From assembly GCA_029844215.1 (NCBI GenBank), contig CM056724.1:78449093-78513092 (forward strand): DNA of 64,000 nucleotides. Reading direction: 5' to 3'. The translations under genes and the position numbers were made by a program. The DNA comes from Przewalskia tangutica (Eukaryota > Streptophyta > Magnoliopsida > Solanales > Solanaceae). Positions 46,006 to 57,492 of this stretch are shown one piece after another (the first letter of the stretch is position 1; each line of letters opens with the position of its first letter). The notes beneath the pieces were generated by a model. That model saw nothing but the letters and a program-made list of their open reading frames with translations, had not been told where the DNA came from and did no database searches.

Positions 46006-47815
46006 CCCCTCTTGTGATGAAGAGTTCTTCATCCACAAATTACTTCCAAGTCTTGAAAAATCATCCTCTCCTTTGTGAGCATTTCGTCCAACACCCCTTT
46101 GAGTAAAGTTTGGCCGAGGCCCACTAGCCTAGCGAAACCTACCCCCCCTCCCTTGGTAGAAATGTTGCCTTCTAGTATTGTTATAATGCCCAAATTACCC
46201 TAGCCCAAACCCCTTAGTACTTAGTTGAAGTTATGAAGAACTTCTAAGGGTTCTTGGAGCGCATTGGAGCGTGCGGAGTAGGAGCTAAACCTTGCTCATG
46301 AGCGACTTTTATCTAGGATATTATTGGGCTTACCGAGGTAAATAACCTTATCCTCCTTTTGTAATTAGAATATACATACTGTAGAAGTATAGGAATAAGT
46401 ATAAATACTTAGAAGGATATTAAAGAATAGAATTGAATCGATATCACGTAGAAGGGTTTAAAAGATGAATAATAGAAGCGTACTTACATAGAATTTGTTT
46501 TCACGATGAACTTGAGTAGCTCACCGGGTAGGAAGTGCTGCCGAATGTCCATAGAATAGCGAACCCTCTGCTAGAGCTTTTATGCGATCTGATCTGAGGC
46601 GTTGATAGGCGTATTTGGTATTATAGGTCGATTCTCTGCGTGCGACATATTCAACTTGGCGGTGGATTTCACGAGAAGGTATGTGATTCTTCCTATCCTC
46701 TTGAGCATGATATTTTAAAGAATATGTATATAGTAATGGTGACGTGCGTGTGTTAAGCGAATAATAATTACGGCAATGTCTTGGACTTAAGCTGAATAAT
46801 AATTACGCAATGTCTTGGACTTAAGCACGAATAATAAGTACGGCAATGTCTTTTGACTTAAGCTGAATAAAAAGAATCAAGTAGTTCAAAAGAATTAAGA
46901 AACCTTTTAAGAGTAACACTTGGTTTTAAAAGCTTAAGAGTTATACTAGCTTTATGGGAAGTTAGGTATAACGGCTTAAGAGTGATAAAAAGAATGATTT
47001 ATTGATTTAAGAAAATAAGAGACTTGACTTAATTATACTAATGTGAATTTTGTTTAAAAAGTGTGAAACCTCATTCGTGAGTAATGAGTATTTTGGTTTT
47101 CAAAAGGAATGATGTTTTACTAATTAGAAATCGGAATGAATGTCGAACAAACCACAGCGCTAATAAAGAAATGCTTGACTAATAAAGTATTATTAAAACC
47201 GGTAGAAACTTCCATCTGCATAGGAGCTAAGATGAGACAAAATGATATTACATTTCCTAGATCATGGTCTTTGTAATAAGATTGTTATGAACAATAATAA
47301 CCTACTCACACATATGGTATATGTTTCTCAAATTGTTTTAAAGGATTAAAACTGTGAACTACGAAACCTTTCGAAAATGAGAAACTTGAGTAATTGAAAT
47401 TAGGCAAACCTTGAGCGTTGGGAAAATAATGTTGTTACTTGATTTTACAAAGAGAAGTGTTTTGATTCACTTCAAAAGATAATCACTCTATTTTTATACT
47501 ACGGGTATTGTGTGACTTTTGTGAAAGAAACGGATCTTTTAAAAGAGTAATACATGAAGTACTTTGGGGCTAAAAACCCGAACTTGTTAGCATAATGTAG
47601 AAAGTACCTTGTGTGAATAACTTGATTGTATTGGTTTGTGATAGTCTTGTAATACTTTCTTGTTGACTTGATAAGTAAACATGTTAGGATGCTACGTGAG
47701 TTAGTATCTTGTGATGTTTGTGTAAAGGGGTTTTCCCTTGTTGTGCTTAGGTTGTTTAACGATAAGTTGTTATGTTAATGTTATATCAATCATGATTCCG
47801 GGGGTTAAGCTGCCC

Positions 47816-48090
47816 TCCGATGCGGGGTAGACTCAGGCGGGTCTAGTGACCTATGATTCGAGAATACCTTATGCAGTGCAGATGGCCTATGCGGAACTAC
47901 GGGAGTTCGAGTTAGTATGCGGCCCTTGTGGTCATGCGGTCTTTGTGGCTATGCGGACGGCTAGTCCAGACGCCGGGAGTAGCTACCCTCGATGCGGGAA
48001 TACCTCATGCGGGCCATTGGGTGGCCCATGCGAGCTACGGAAGTTCGAGGGCTAGACGCGCACATTAGATCTCGCGGCGAGTGGCGGCTT
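47816..48090 (+). repeat. Subfamily cassette in E 3' LTR
   Basis: Same arrangement as 41880-42150. Confidence 0.65.
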
Positions 48091-48966
48091 TGATCATGTG
48101 ATGCAGACAGATCTCATGATCTGATTTACGACCTTGTTTGTACTGTGGGTTTTAGTAGTCGGCTATGCCTTCGTACTTACCCCGTACGGTTTTATGATGA
48201 CTTTGAGGGCGTGAGTCCCTGACTTGACATGACTGCTTATTTATTGTGAACTGTAGTTTTGGTTATCATACATGTCTCCTGCTTTATATAGACTACTATG
48301 ATTTCATTTACAGTATTTTCAGTTTCACATACTTGGTACCTGTTGTACTGACCTCCTTCGGGGGGCTGCGTTCATGCCGCAGGTAAAGGTACTCCTACTG
48401 TTGATCCCCGTTCTTAGGATCACCGTTTTCAGCGTTGGAAAAGCTCCGTTTCTCCGGAGGCTTAGCATTTTGGTATGGTCCCCTGTCGTTGTAGATATTT
48501 GCATTCAGGGGTATGGCGGGGCCCTGTCCCGCCATTGTTGTTTTAAACTCTTAGAGGTCTGTAGACCTGTTGTAAGGTTGGGATGTAACTGTTCATTTTG
48601 GGGTATTTATATACATATATGCCGAAAGGCAACTTTTTCCCAGAAACTGTGTCTTAATTATACTGTTTCATATCTTGGTTGTTTTATATTCGTGATTTCT
48701 CGATGTATGTATGACTACTTGGGTGCGGGTAAGGCACGATCCACGGGCGAACGGGTCGTCGTGACAACCGTATTTCCGCAGTATGCGTGAGGCGTGCGTA
48801 TAAAATTTGAGCCTTAAAGATTTGGCAAGTTCGAAATTTGGGCACAAGTGCGAATAGAATCGTTTTCGACGAAAAGTTTTACTAAACTTGCGTAGGGAAA
48901 ATTCCGGCTATGTCATTTATAATTTTTGCGGATTTTTCCGAGAGACGAAACATGTTGGACCAACGG

Positions 48967-49166
48967 GAGGGTGACAAGTGTCACCCTCACATTGGCCGTG
49001 ACTCTGGGCGGTATTGGACGAAATAAGTGGCATGGTTAGGTAGGATATTTTGTGCAAGTTGGTGTGGTAGATGGATAAGGTGCACATGGCTTTATCCTAG
49101 CCCTACACTTGCCTAACACTTGGAAGAATCTTGGCCATTGGTTGGCCATTTCTTGACCTATAAATA
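48967..49166 (+). promoter_or_regulatory. Promoter of LTR3: perfect palindrome and TATA box
   Basis: GAGGGTGACA/TGTCACCCTC with AG spacer (48967-48988); CTATAAATA at 49158-49166. Confidence 0.7.
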
Positions 49167-50938
49167 CCCTTGTTGAAGAGTTATTTCATCCAAACTTGAG
49201 CAATCTTTCTAAGTCTCACAATACTCCCTCCTCTTGATATTTTCGTCCAGAGCACCTCCCCTCTTTTGAAGCCTTGGCCGAGCCTTTCCCTTTTGAGAAG
49301 CTTGGCGAGAGGTCCCACTTTTGAGAAGCTTGGCGAGAGGTCCCACTAGCCTAGTTGTTTTATATAATACCCCTTGTTGTGGTATAGAAATACTCTCCTA
49401 GTATTGTTATAATGCCCAAATACCTTGGCCCAAATACCTTGTAGTATTCCCAAGGTTACACTTATACAAAAGCCCAGAAAATACTATTATACTTTTTTTA
49501 GCCACTAAACGAAACCCTAAGGAAAATCTTCATTGATAGTTGAAGTATTTAAGTAGAAGTTGGTTAGAACTTCTAAGGGTTGTTTGGAGCGGATTGGAGC
49601 ACTCGGAGTAGGAGCTAAGCGTTGCTCAGGAGCGACTTTAAACTCGGATAATTTTGGGCTCATCGAGGTAAATACTAATGTCCTTCTATTGTAATTGGAA
49701 ATTACATACTGTCGTAGTAGAAATGAATATAAGATTCATAGAAGAGAATTGAACTGTAATAGAAGGATATTACAGAATAAACTTGAACTGAATCACATCA
49801 GAAGAATATAAGTAGAAGTTTAACTGTACTAACATAGGATTGTATTACAGTAGACTGATAACCCTTATTGGTTGAATGTTTTGCAAGTAGCATGTGCTAC
49901 TTAGAAGGTGGACAAGGCTAGCCGGGTTATAGCCGTGGAGCGTTTTGCTTATAGTCGTTAATCGTCGCGAGGTATGTGATTCTTCCTATACTCTTGAGCA
50001 TGCATAAGAGTTATACTAGCTTTATGGGAAGTTAGGTATAACGTCTTAAGAGAGATAAAAAGAATGGTTTACTAATTTTTAGAAGTTAAGAGACTTAATC
50101 TTAAAAGATAAGAGACTTGACTTAATTGTATTGATATGAATTTTGTTAAAAGTGTGAAACCTCATTCGTGAGTAATGAGTACTTGGTTTTAAAAGGAATA
50201 ATGTTTTACTGATTTCGGAAATCAAAATGAGTATCGACAAACCACTGCAGCGTTAATAAAGGAAAATGTATTGAATAATGAAGTATTGTATTAAAAACAG
50301 TAGAAACCTCCATCTGCATAGAAACTAAGATGAGACAAAATGATATTACATTTTCTAGATCATGGCTGCTTTAATAAATGGTTATAAACAAGAATAAACT
50401 GCTCACACCTATGGCATATGTTATTCAAGTGATTTAAAAGAGATTAAGACATTGAGCTATGAACTTTTCTAATATAAAGAGACCTGAGTAAATTGAAATT
50501 AGGCAAACTGGAACTCTAGGGAAAAGAAGGCATTCTTTTGTCTTAAATTGGTTTAAAACATAAAGTGTTATAACAGCTTTATGGGAAGTTAGTTATAACG
50601 AATTTATGAAAACAAAAGAAGGGTTTTCGTCATTGGTTTTAATGTGGTAACTTGACTTTAAAAAGAGAAGTGTTTTGGTCCAAAAAGAAGGCATGGTATT
50701 ACCTTTAATTTGGTTTTAAAAAGGAAAGTATGAAAGTTGTTTTGGTTTACTTAAAAGATCTAAGTCACTCTATTTTTATACTACGGGTATCGGGTGACTT
50801 TTATAAAAGGAATGGATCTCTTAAAAGAAATGTAACGTACGTAGTACTTTAGGGTTAAAACCCGGACTTTGTCATAAAATGAAAGTACTTTAAATTGTGT
50901 GTAACTTGCCTATGTTTGCGTGTGATAGACTTGTGCAA

Positions 50939-51240
50939 GGAATGTATTTCACTCGACTATCGCGTTCATGGGATGAACCGGGAATGTATTTCACTCGACT
51001 ACCGCGTTCATGGGATGAACCGGGAATGTATTTCACTCGACTACCGCGTTCATGGGATGAACCGGGAATGTATTTCACTCGACTACCGCGTTCATGGGAT
51101 GAGCCGGAATGTACTTCACTCGACTACGCGTTCGTAGGATGAGCAGGGAATGTATTTCACTCGACTCTGCGTCCACGGGATGGACCGGGAATGTATTCCA
51201 TCCGACTACCGAGTTCATGAGATGAGCAGGAATGTATTCC
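50939..51240 (+). repeat. 42-bp tandem repeat in LTR3, about seven copies
   Basis: Units start GGAATGTATTTCACTCGACT and contain CGCGTTCATGGGATGAACC; starts at 50939, 50981, 51023 and 51065, then degraded copies. The unit length is a multiple of three, so open frames run through it on both strands without meaning. Confidence 0.92.
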
Positions 51241-51913
51241 ACACGCGTTTCTATCTGGGTCCATGAGAGGCGAGACATGTTATACGTATCACATGATTTG
51301 TACCTAGGCGGTGAGGAAGGAGTTCCACGGGCATGAGGATGACTTTGAGGCGTGAGTCACGACTTGACATGCGCTTTATGTTGTGAACTGTAGTTTGGTC
51401 ATCATACCTGTCTCCTGCTTTTATAGACTATTATGATTTCAGTTACAGTATTTTTACAGTTTCACATACTTGGTACCTGTTGTACTGACCTCCTTCGGGG
51501 GGCTGCGTTCATGCCGCAGGTAGAGGTACATCGGCTGTCGATCCCCGCTTTTAGGATCACCTTTCAGCGTATTGGGAAGCTCCGTTCCTTCGGAGGCTTA
51601 TCTTTGGTATGTTACCACAGTGTAGGTCCTTGTACATTCAGGGGTATGGCGGGGCCCTGTCCCGTCATAGTTGTTGTATAAATCTTAGAGGTCTGTAGCA
51701 CTGTTGTGGGCAGGGTTGTAAGGATTGTAACTGTTCAAATGTCTATATATATATATGTTGAAAGGCAACCGTTTTTGGTTGGCCTATTTTCTTTTATCTT
51801 GATCCATGTCTATTTAAATGCTTTAGTTTTTATTTTCGCTGGTTTTTCTCTGATGTTGTATCACTAGGGTGCGGGTAGGCACGATCCACGGGCCGGTTCG
51901 GTCGTGACAAAAG

Positions 51914-51924
51914 TGGTATCGAGC
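51914..51924 (+). promoter_or_regulatory. Primer-binding site of int3, altered
   Basis: TGGTATCGAGC: CAG read as CG, as in element B. Confidence 0.8.
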
Positions 51925-51967
51925 GATTAATCCTCGGAAAGTGTCTGCACCGTGTCTAGTAGAGTCT

Positions 51968-51999
51968 TGATTATCGGTGTTGTGCACCATCTATAATCG
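51968..51999 (+). promoter_or_regulatory. Leader hairpin of int3, shortened on both arms
   Basis: TGATTATCGGTG, loop TTGTGCAC, CATCTATAATCG: two bases are missing from each arm so that pairing is retained. Confidence 0.6.
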
Positions 52000-52107
52000 G
52001 AGGCTATAGGACATTTAGGATTGGTTTCCATTCTTCTCATTACGAGATCGTGCCTTAGATTTGTGTGATAAGTTGGACCCTCCGACGTATTCCTTTCCTT
52101 TACCGTT

Positions 52108-53310
52108 ATGCCTCTGCCAAAGCAACCCCAGCCCAGGGGGCAAGCGGCCGAGGAGGCTGCTAGTGGGATCTGAGGAGTACGGCGCGAGCGTCGATACACG
52201 AGCAGTGCTTGGCCGGCGAGTTTAGCGCGCGCCCGGCACCAGGCGAGTTTAGAGCGCAGCGATGGTCTGCTGAGACTTCTGCACGAGCCTCAGGTCCACG
52301 ATGCAGGCGGAGGAGATGGGTTACAAGGAGATGGCGATTCTGGCGAAGTCGTGGCAGAATATGAGGATAATTTGAATCAGCGATTCGATCCAGTAGCACC
52401 GTAGTTCACCCCGGCGAGCGATTTGAGACTACGGGATTTTACGAGATGTAACCCGCGAGTTTTATGGGTCGAGGCACGAGGATGATCCGCAGGAGTTCAT
52501 CCGAGTTATTCTGTAGTCGTGAGAGTGATCAAGGCATCGGAGACCGAGTCGGTGGTCTAGAGTTCGCATCGGTGCGTGATACCGCATGATCGGGTTTGAT
52601 CGTGGGAGCTGTCCCGGGGAGAGGATGCACTTCCAGTATATGGGACGAGTTCTCAAAGGCATTTCTTGCACACTTGCCTCGCGAGATGAGAGGGCTCGGG
52701 CCGACAATTTCGGCGTTGAGACAGGGCAGGCGGACGGTTAGAGAGTACAATGTGAGTTCGACTCATTAGCTCGGTATGTCCCCAGCGTAGTAGGCGATAT
52801 GGAGGGCCAGTACACGCTACGCCACGGGCTAGATGATTACTTGGCGAGGCTTGCGGGTGTAGCTCTTGGCCGGCATGGACATTACCCGCATGCAAGCTCA
52901 TGCACTAGGATGTGAGGCACGGAGAGGTCGACGGAATGGCCGAGATCGTGAAGAAGGGCGGGGCAGGTCCTTTGGTAACTTTCGAGGCGGACCGCGCCGG
53001 CGAGCTAGTTATGTACCTCTGCCCGGTCTGAGTGGTCCTCCGCGATCTTGGGGCGTTCGGGTATTCGAGGCTGGTCGAGCTCCGGGCTTCGTTCCGCGGG
53101 TATACGTGAGTTCTAGCGGCAGATTCATGTCCTCGGTGTACACGATGTGGCGACGTCATCCGGGAATGTCGTCTTTATCGGTGCTTGTTTCACTGCGGCG
53201 TCGGGCCATGTGACGAGCGTGCTTATAGGAGGCACGGCGGCAGCGCGACCTGCGGATCGATGGCGGGTTCATCGCCTTCTGCGACTATGCGCCTGCAGCG
53301 GGCCTATGAT
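52108..53310 (+). pseudogene. gag: gag of int3, frameshifted
   Basis: Starts at the conserved ATG (MPLPKQPQPR). Capsid-core blocks are present but out of frame with each other (near 52430-52560 and 52590-52800). The stretch from 52866 reads MDITRMQAHALGCEARRG, then SFGNFRGGPRRRASYV, then a damaged zinc-knuckle region near 53150-53215 (WRRHPGMSS...). Unlike A, C and E the capsid core is present, so this copy is closer to int1 and int2. No protease or polymerase follows. Damage is again concentrated at CHG sites. Confidence 0.72.
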
Positions 53311-54060
53311 TAGAGTGGGCGGTAGATTCGGTATATCCTTAACCTCAGAGTTTTGCATGCTTGATATGATGATAGTGTGTTAAGTGTTATGTTCGGATAG
53401 CTTTGTGCAAAAATGTGATTTAGAAGCACAGTTAGTAAAGGGTAAGCACAGGGGTGAGAAATGATGAACTTTAGAATATTACATTGAGACCTTAGATGTA
53501 AGGACGTCTTGAGTACAAGATCTTGTTGGTGATCTTTGTCAGAATGTATAAGTATACGTGGAGTATTGTTGGAAAATTCCTGGGGTGGTGTAAAATGGAA
53601 GTGGTAGCTTTCGCGGCTGTATAGGTAAGATTGTTCGGATCGGGAACAAGAGCTTGACGCGTTAAGTGGGTCGGGTTGGGGCCATGTTGCGCCAACCCGC
53701 GGCTGTTCGAGGTGGGGTCAGCTCTGGGTGGTCCCGCCCGGTGGTAGGGTCACGAGGGTGCTAGGCCCAAGTTTAGATGACCATCGTATGAGTTCGTGGA
53801 TATGTTCGACCAGAAGCGGATCGTGAAGGCCGGGAATGGCCTTAAGGAAGATTGAGCTAGTAAGATGACCAAGTTTGGAGGTGGTGACTCCAAAGTTTTG
53901 GGAACTGAAGCGATGACTGAAGTGTGGTACGTATACTAGAAGAGTTCAAGTGTTCGATAAGATGCGAGTAAGGAAGGAAGAGAACGTGTGTTATTTTGTG
54001 GCCAGGTGTGGCATTGGCAACTTGTTAAGAAGAACTTTATCGTTATCCGTCTTGAGAAGG
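53311..54060 (+). other. Noncoding 3' internal region of int3
   Basis: Colinear with int2 38621-39367. No credible reading frame. Confidence 0.65.
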
Positions 54061-54095
54061 AACATTCGGGACGAATGTTTCTAAGGAGGGGAGAA
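54061..54095 (+). promoter_or_regulatory. Polypurine tract and hairpin of int3
   Basis: AACATTCG, GGA, CGAATGTT (54061-54079) then AAGGAGGGGAGAA (54083-54095). Confidence 0.92.
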
Positions 54096-54309
54096 TGTTA
54101 TACCCCGTATTTCCAGAGTATGTACGTGAGGGCGTACGTATAATAATTTAAGCCTTAAAGTAGGCATAGGTTCGAAATTTGGGCACAAGTGCCGAAAAGA
54201 ATCGTTTTTCGACGAAACGTTTTACTAAACTTGCGAAGGGAAAATTCCGGCTATGTCATTTTTAATTTTTGCGGATTTTTCCGAGAGACGAAACATTTTG
54301 GACCAACGG

Positions 54310-54519
54310 GAGGGTGACATGTGTCACCCTCACATTGGAAGCAAGTGGACGACAAAGGCAATCCAATGGCACGTTTTTTGTGCCTTGGGTTAGGTAGGAT
54401 ATTTGTGCAAGTTGGTGTGGTAGATGGATATGGTCCACATGGTTAAAATCTAGCCCTACACTTGCCTTACACTTGGATGAATCTTGGCCATTGGTTGGTC
54501 ATTTCTTGACCTATAAATA
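54310..54519 (+). promoter_or_regulatory. Promoter of LTR4: perfect palindrome and TATA box
   Basis: GAGGGTGACA/TGTCACCCTC with TG spacer (about 54310-54331); CTATAAATA at 54511-54519. Confidence 0.7.
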
Positions 54520-56497
54520 CCCCTCTAAGTTGATGAACTTCTTCATCCAAAACTTGAGCAATCTTTCTAAGTCTCAAACTACTCCCTCCCTCTTGAGTTT
54601 CGTCCACCACACCCCCTCCCCCCTTTGAGAGGCCCCTTGGCCGAAACCTACCCCCCCCCCCCCCCCAGCCTAGTTGTTTTCGTATAAATACCCCTTTTGT
54701 GGTATAGAAATACTCTCCAAGTATTGTTATAATTCCCAAATACTTTAGCCCTATACCTTGTAGTACTTTCCAAAGTTACCTCTATACGTAGAGTCCGGAA
54801 ATACTATTATACTTTCCCTCAGTCACAAAAACGAAACCCTAAGGAAAACCTTCATAGTCGGTTGAAGTGTTAAGTAGAAGTTGCGTAGAACTTCTAAGGG
54901 TTGTTTGGAGCGGATTGGAGCACTCGGAGTAGGAGCTAAACGTTGCTCAGGAGCGACATTAAACTTGGATAATTTTGGGCTCATCGAGGTAAATACTACT
55001 GTCCTTCTATTGTAATTGGGAATTACATACTGTAGTTGTTTATAAATGAATATAAGATTCATAAGAAGAGATTTGAACTGTAATGGAAGGATATTACAGA
55101 ATAGACTTGAACTGAAATCGCATCAGAAGAATATTTAAGTAGAAGATTAAACTGTATTTACATAGAATTTGTATTCTGATGGTCGATAACCTTCATTGGT
55201 TGAATGTTCTGCAAGTAGCATGTGCTACTTAGAAGGTGGACAAGTCTAGCCGGGTTATAGCCGTGGAGCGTTTTTCTTATAGTCGATAATCGTCGCGAGG
55301 TATGTGATTCTTCCTATACTCTTGAGCATGAAGTATTTTAAAAGAATACATATAGTACGGTAGACGTACGTGTGGCAATGTCTTTTGACTTAAGCCTGAA
55401 TAATATGTATATATAATATGGTAGATGTACGTGTGCTAACTAAATATAGTTGTACGGCAATGTCTTTTGACTTAAGCCTGAATAATAAGGACCTTGAATG
55501 TAATTCAAACGAATTAAGAAACCTTTTTGGAAAGAAGAGTAATACTTGGTTTTGAAAACATAAGAGTTATACTAGCTTTATGGGAAGTTAGGTATAACGT
55601 CTTAAGAGAGATAAAAAGAATGGTTTACTGATTTTTAGAAGTTAAGAGACTTAATCTTAAAAGATAAGAGACTTGACTTAATTGTATTGATATGAATTTT
55701 GTTAAAAGTGTGAAACCTCATTCGTGAGTAATGAGTACTTGGTTTTAAAAGGAATAAGTTTTACTTATTTCGGAAATCAGAATGAGTATTCGACAAACCA
55801 CTGCAGCGTTAATAAAGGAAAATGTATTGAATAATGAAGTATTGTATTAAAAACAGTAGAAACCTCCATCTGCATAGAAACTAAGATGAGACAAAATGAT
55901 ATTACATTTTCTAGATCATGGCTGCTTTAATAAATGGTTATAAACAAGAATAAACTGCTCACACCTATGGCATATGTTATTCAAGTGTTTTAAAAGAGAT
56001 TAAGACATTGAGCTATGAACTTTTCTAATATAAAGAGACCTGAGTAAATTGAAATTAGGCAAACTGGAACTCTAGGGAAAAGAAGGCATTCTTTTGTCTT
56101 AAATTGGTGTAAAACATAAAGTGTTATAACAGCTTTATGGGAAGTTAGTTATAACGACTTTATGAAAACAAAAGAAGGGTTTTCGTCATTGGTTTTAATG
56201 TGGTAACTTGACTTTAAAAAGAGAAGTGTTTTGGTCCAAAAAGAAGGCATGGTATTACCTTTAATTTGGTTTTAAAAAGGAAAGTATGAAAGTTGTTTTG
56301 GTTTACTTAAAAGATCTAAGTCACTCTATTTTTATACTACGGGTATCGGGTGACTTTTATAAAAGGAATGGATCTCTTAAAAGAAATTTAACGTACGTAG
56401 TACTTTAGGGTTAAAACCCGGACTTTGTCATAAAATGAAAGTACTTTAAGTTGTGTGTAACTTGCCTATGTTTGCGTGTGATAGACTTGTTGTGCAA

Positions 56498-56806
56498 GGA
56501 ATGTATTTCACTCGACTACCGCATTCATGGGATGAACCGGGAATGTATTTCACTCGACTACCGCGTTCATGGGATGAACCGGGAATGTATTTCACTCGAC
56601 TACCGCGTTCATGGGATGAACCGGGAATGTATTTCACTCGATTACCGCGTTCATGGTATGAACCGGGAATGTACTTCACTCGACTACCGCGTTCATGGGA
56701 TGAACCGGGAATGTATTTCACTCGACTACCGCGTCCACGGGATGGACCGGGAATGTATTCCATCCGACTACCGAGTTCATGAGATGAACCGGGAATGTAT
56801 TCCACA
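56498..56806 (+). repeat. 42-bp tandem repeat in LTR4, about seven copies
   Basis: Units start at 56498, 56540, 56582, 56624, 56666, 56708 and 56750, then a partial copy; the first five are nearly identical, the last two diverge (CCATCCGACTACCGAG). Same unit as LTR3. Confidence 0.95.
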
Positions 56807-57062
56807 CGTTTCTATACTGGGTCCATGAGAGGGGCCGAGACATGTTATACGTATCACATGATTTGTACCTAGATCGCGGTGAGGAAGGACTTCCACGTAC
56901 GTGAGGATGACTTTGAGGGCGTGAGTCCCTGACTTGACATGACTGCTTTATGTTGTGAACTGTAGTTTGGTTATCATACATGTCTCCTGCTTTTTATAGA
57001 CTATTATGATTTCATTTACAGTATTTTTTACAGTTTCACATACTTGGTACCTGTTGTACTGA

Positions 57063-57246
57063 CCTCCTTCGGGGGGCTGCGTTCATGCCGCAGGTAGAGG
57101 TACATCGGCTGTCGATCCCCGCTTTTAGGATCACCTTTCAGCGTATTGGGAAGCTCCGTTCCTTCGGAGGCTTATCTTTGGTATGTTACCCTGAGTCTGT
57201 AGGTCCTTGTACATTCAGGGGTATGGCGGGGCCCTGTCCCGTCATA
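57063..57246 (+). promoter_or_regulatory. Structured 3' segment of LTR4: five predicted stem-loops
   Basis: In order: CCTCC-TTCG-GGGGG (57063-57076, a C-UUCG-G tetraloop); CTGCG/CGCAG (57077-57093); GATCC/GGATC (57114-57132); AAGCTCCG/CGGAGGCTT (57151-57173); TATGGCGGG/CCCGTCATA (57222-57246). Element E has CCCGCCAT in the last stem, turning a G.T into a G-C. Homologous segments: 14537-14727, 28107-28290, 36831-37012, 48352-48535, 51488-51670, 62881-63065. Likely in the transcribed 3' part of the LTR; function unknown. Confidence 0.6.
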
Positions 57247-57492
57247 GTTGTTGTATAAATCTTAGAGGTCTGCATACCCTTTGTTGTGGCGAGGTTGTAA
57301 GGATTATCGCTATTCAAATGTCTATATATATATATGTTGAAAGGCAACCGTTTTTGGTTGGCCTATTTTCTTTTATCTTCATCCATGTCTATTTAAATGC
57401 TTAAGTTTTTATTTCCGCTGGTTTTTCTCTGATGTTGTATCACTAGGGTGCCCGGGGTAAGGCACGATCCACGCCCGGGTTCGGTCGTGACA

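Larger units (their letters stand above)
39414..48766 (+). mobile_element. Element E: complete gag-only LTR retrotransposon
   Basis: 9353 bp: LTRs 39414-42828 and 45315-48766, primer site 42833-42844, gag remnant 43033-43945, polypurine tract 45302-45314, no pol in the 2.49-kb internal region. Left duplication ACCCC (39409-39413); the right flank reads ACC then GTATTTCC, consistent with ACCCC less two C. Its LTR starts TGTTATACCCCGTAGTTCC, a separate subfamily with an extra CACGTG palindrome and the A-type cassette. Inserted 11 bp into LTR3. Confidence 0.93.
45315..48766 (+). mobile_element. 3' LTR of element E
   Basis: 3452 bp, nearly identical to the 5' LTR; differences concentrate at CHG sites and homopolymers (for example the C run at 45653-45663). 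The end is GTGACA at 48766. Confidence 0.93.
48767..51909 (+). mobile_element. LTR3 of the chain, main segment
   Basis: Continues LTR3 after element E to GTGACA at 51909. Relative to LTR4 about 230 bp is missing at 50002, between TTGAGCATG and CATAAGAGTT. Its 42-bp cassette (50939-51240) matches LTR4, so LTR3, int3 and LTR4 may be the two LTRs and body of one original element. Confidence 0.9.
21611..57492 (+). mobile_element. Chain of four LTRs and three gag-only internal regions
   Basis: In plus orientation: LTR1 (21611-28536, with a nested solo LTR), int1 (28537-30425), LTR2 (30426-37258, nested solo LTR), int2 (37259-39402), LTR3 (39403-51909, nested element E), int3 (51910-54095), LTR4 (54096-57492). 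The left flank is element B LTR (ATATA) and the right flank is element H reverse transcriptase (ACTGA), so no target duplication spans the chain. Repeat cassettes differ between LTR1, LTR2 and LTR3/4, so it is a fusion of several insertions, by LTR recombination or by mis-assembly, not a simple tandem of one element. Confidence 0.8.
54096..57492 (+). mobile_element. LTR4 of the chain
   Basis: Uninterrupted 3397-bp LTR, TGTTATACCCC to GTGACA. It abuts element H reverse transcriptase at 57493 and is the clearest copy for studying LTR structure. The C run at 54650-54666 is in the transcribed leader. Confidence 0.95.

Noticed and set aside
56446..56828. Repetitive open frames on both strands (proteins with repeats such as ECISLDYRVHGMNR or GSSHERGSRVKYIP)
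   Set aside because: They arise from the 42-bp LTR repeat, a multiple of three, which keeps several frames open at once. The same holds at 50890-51142 and for the 33-bp repeat at 62275-62685.
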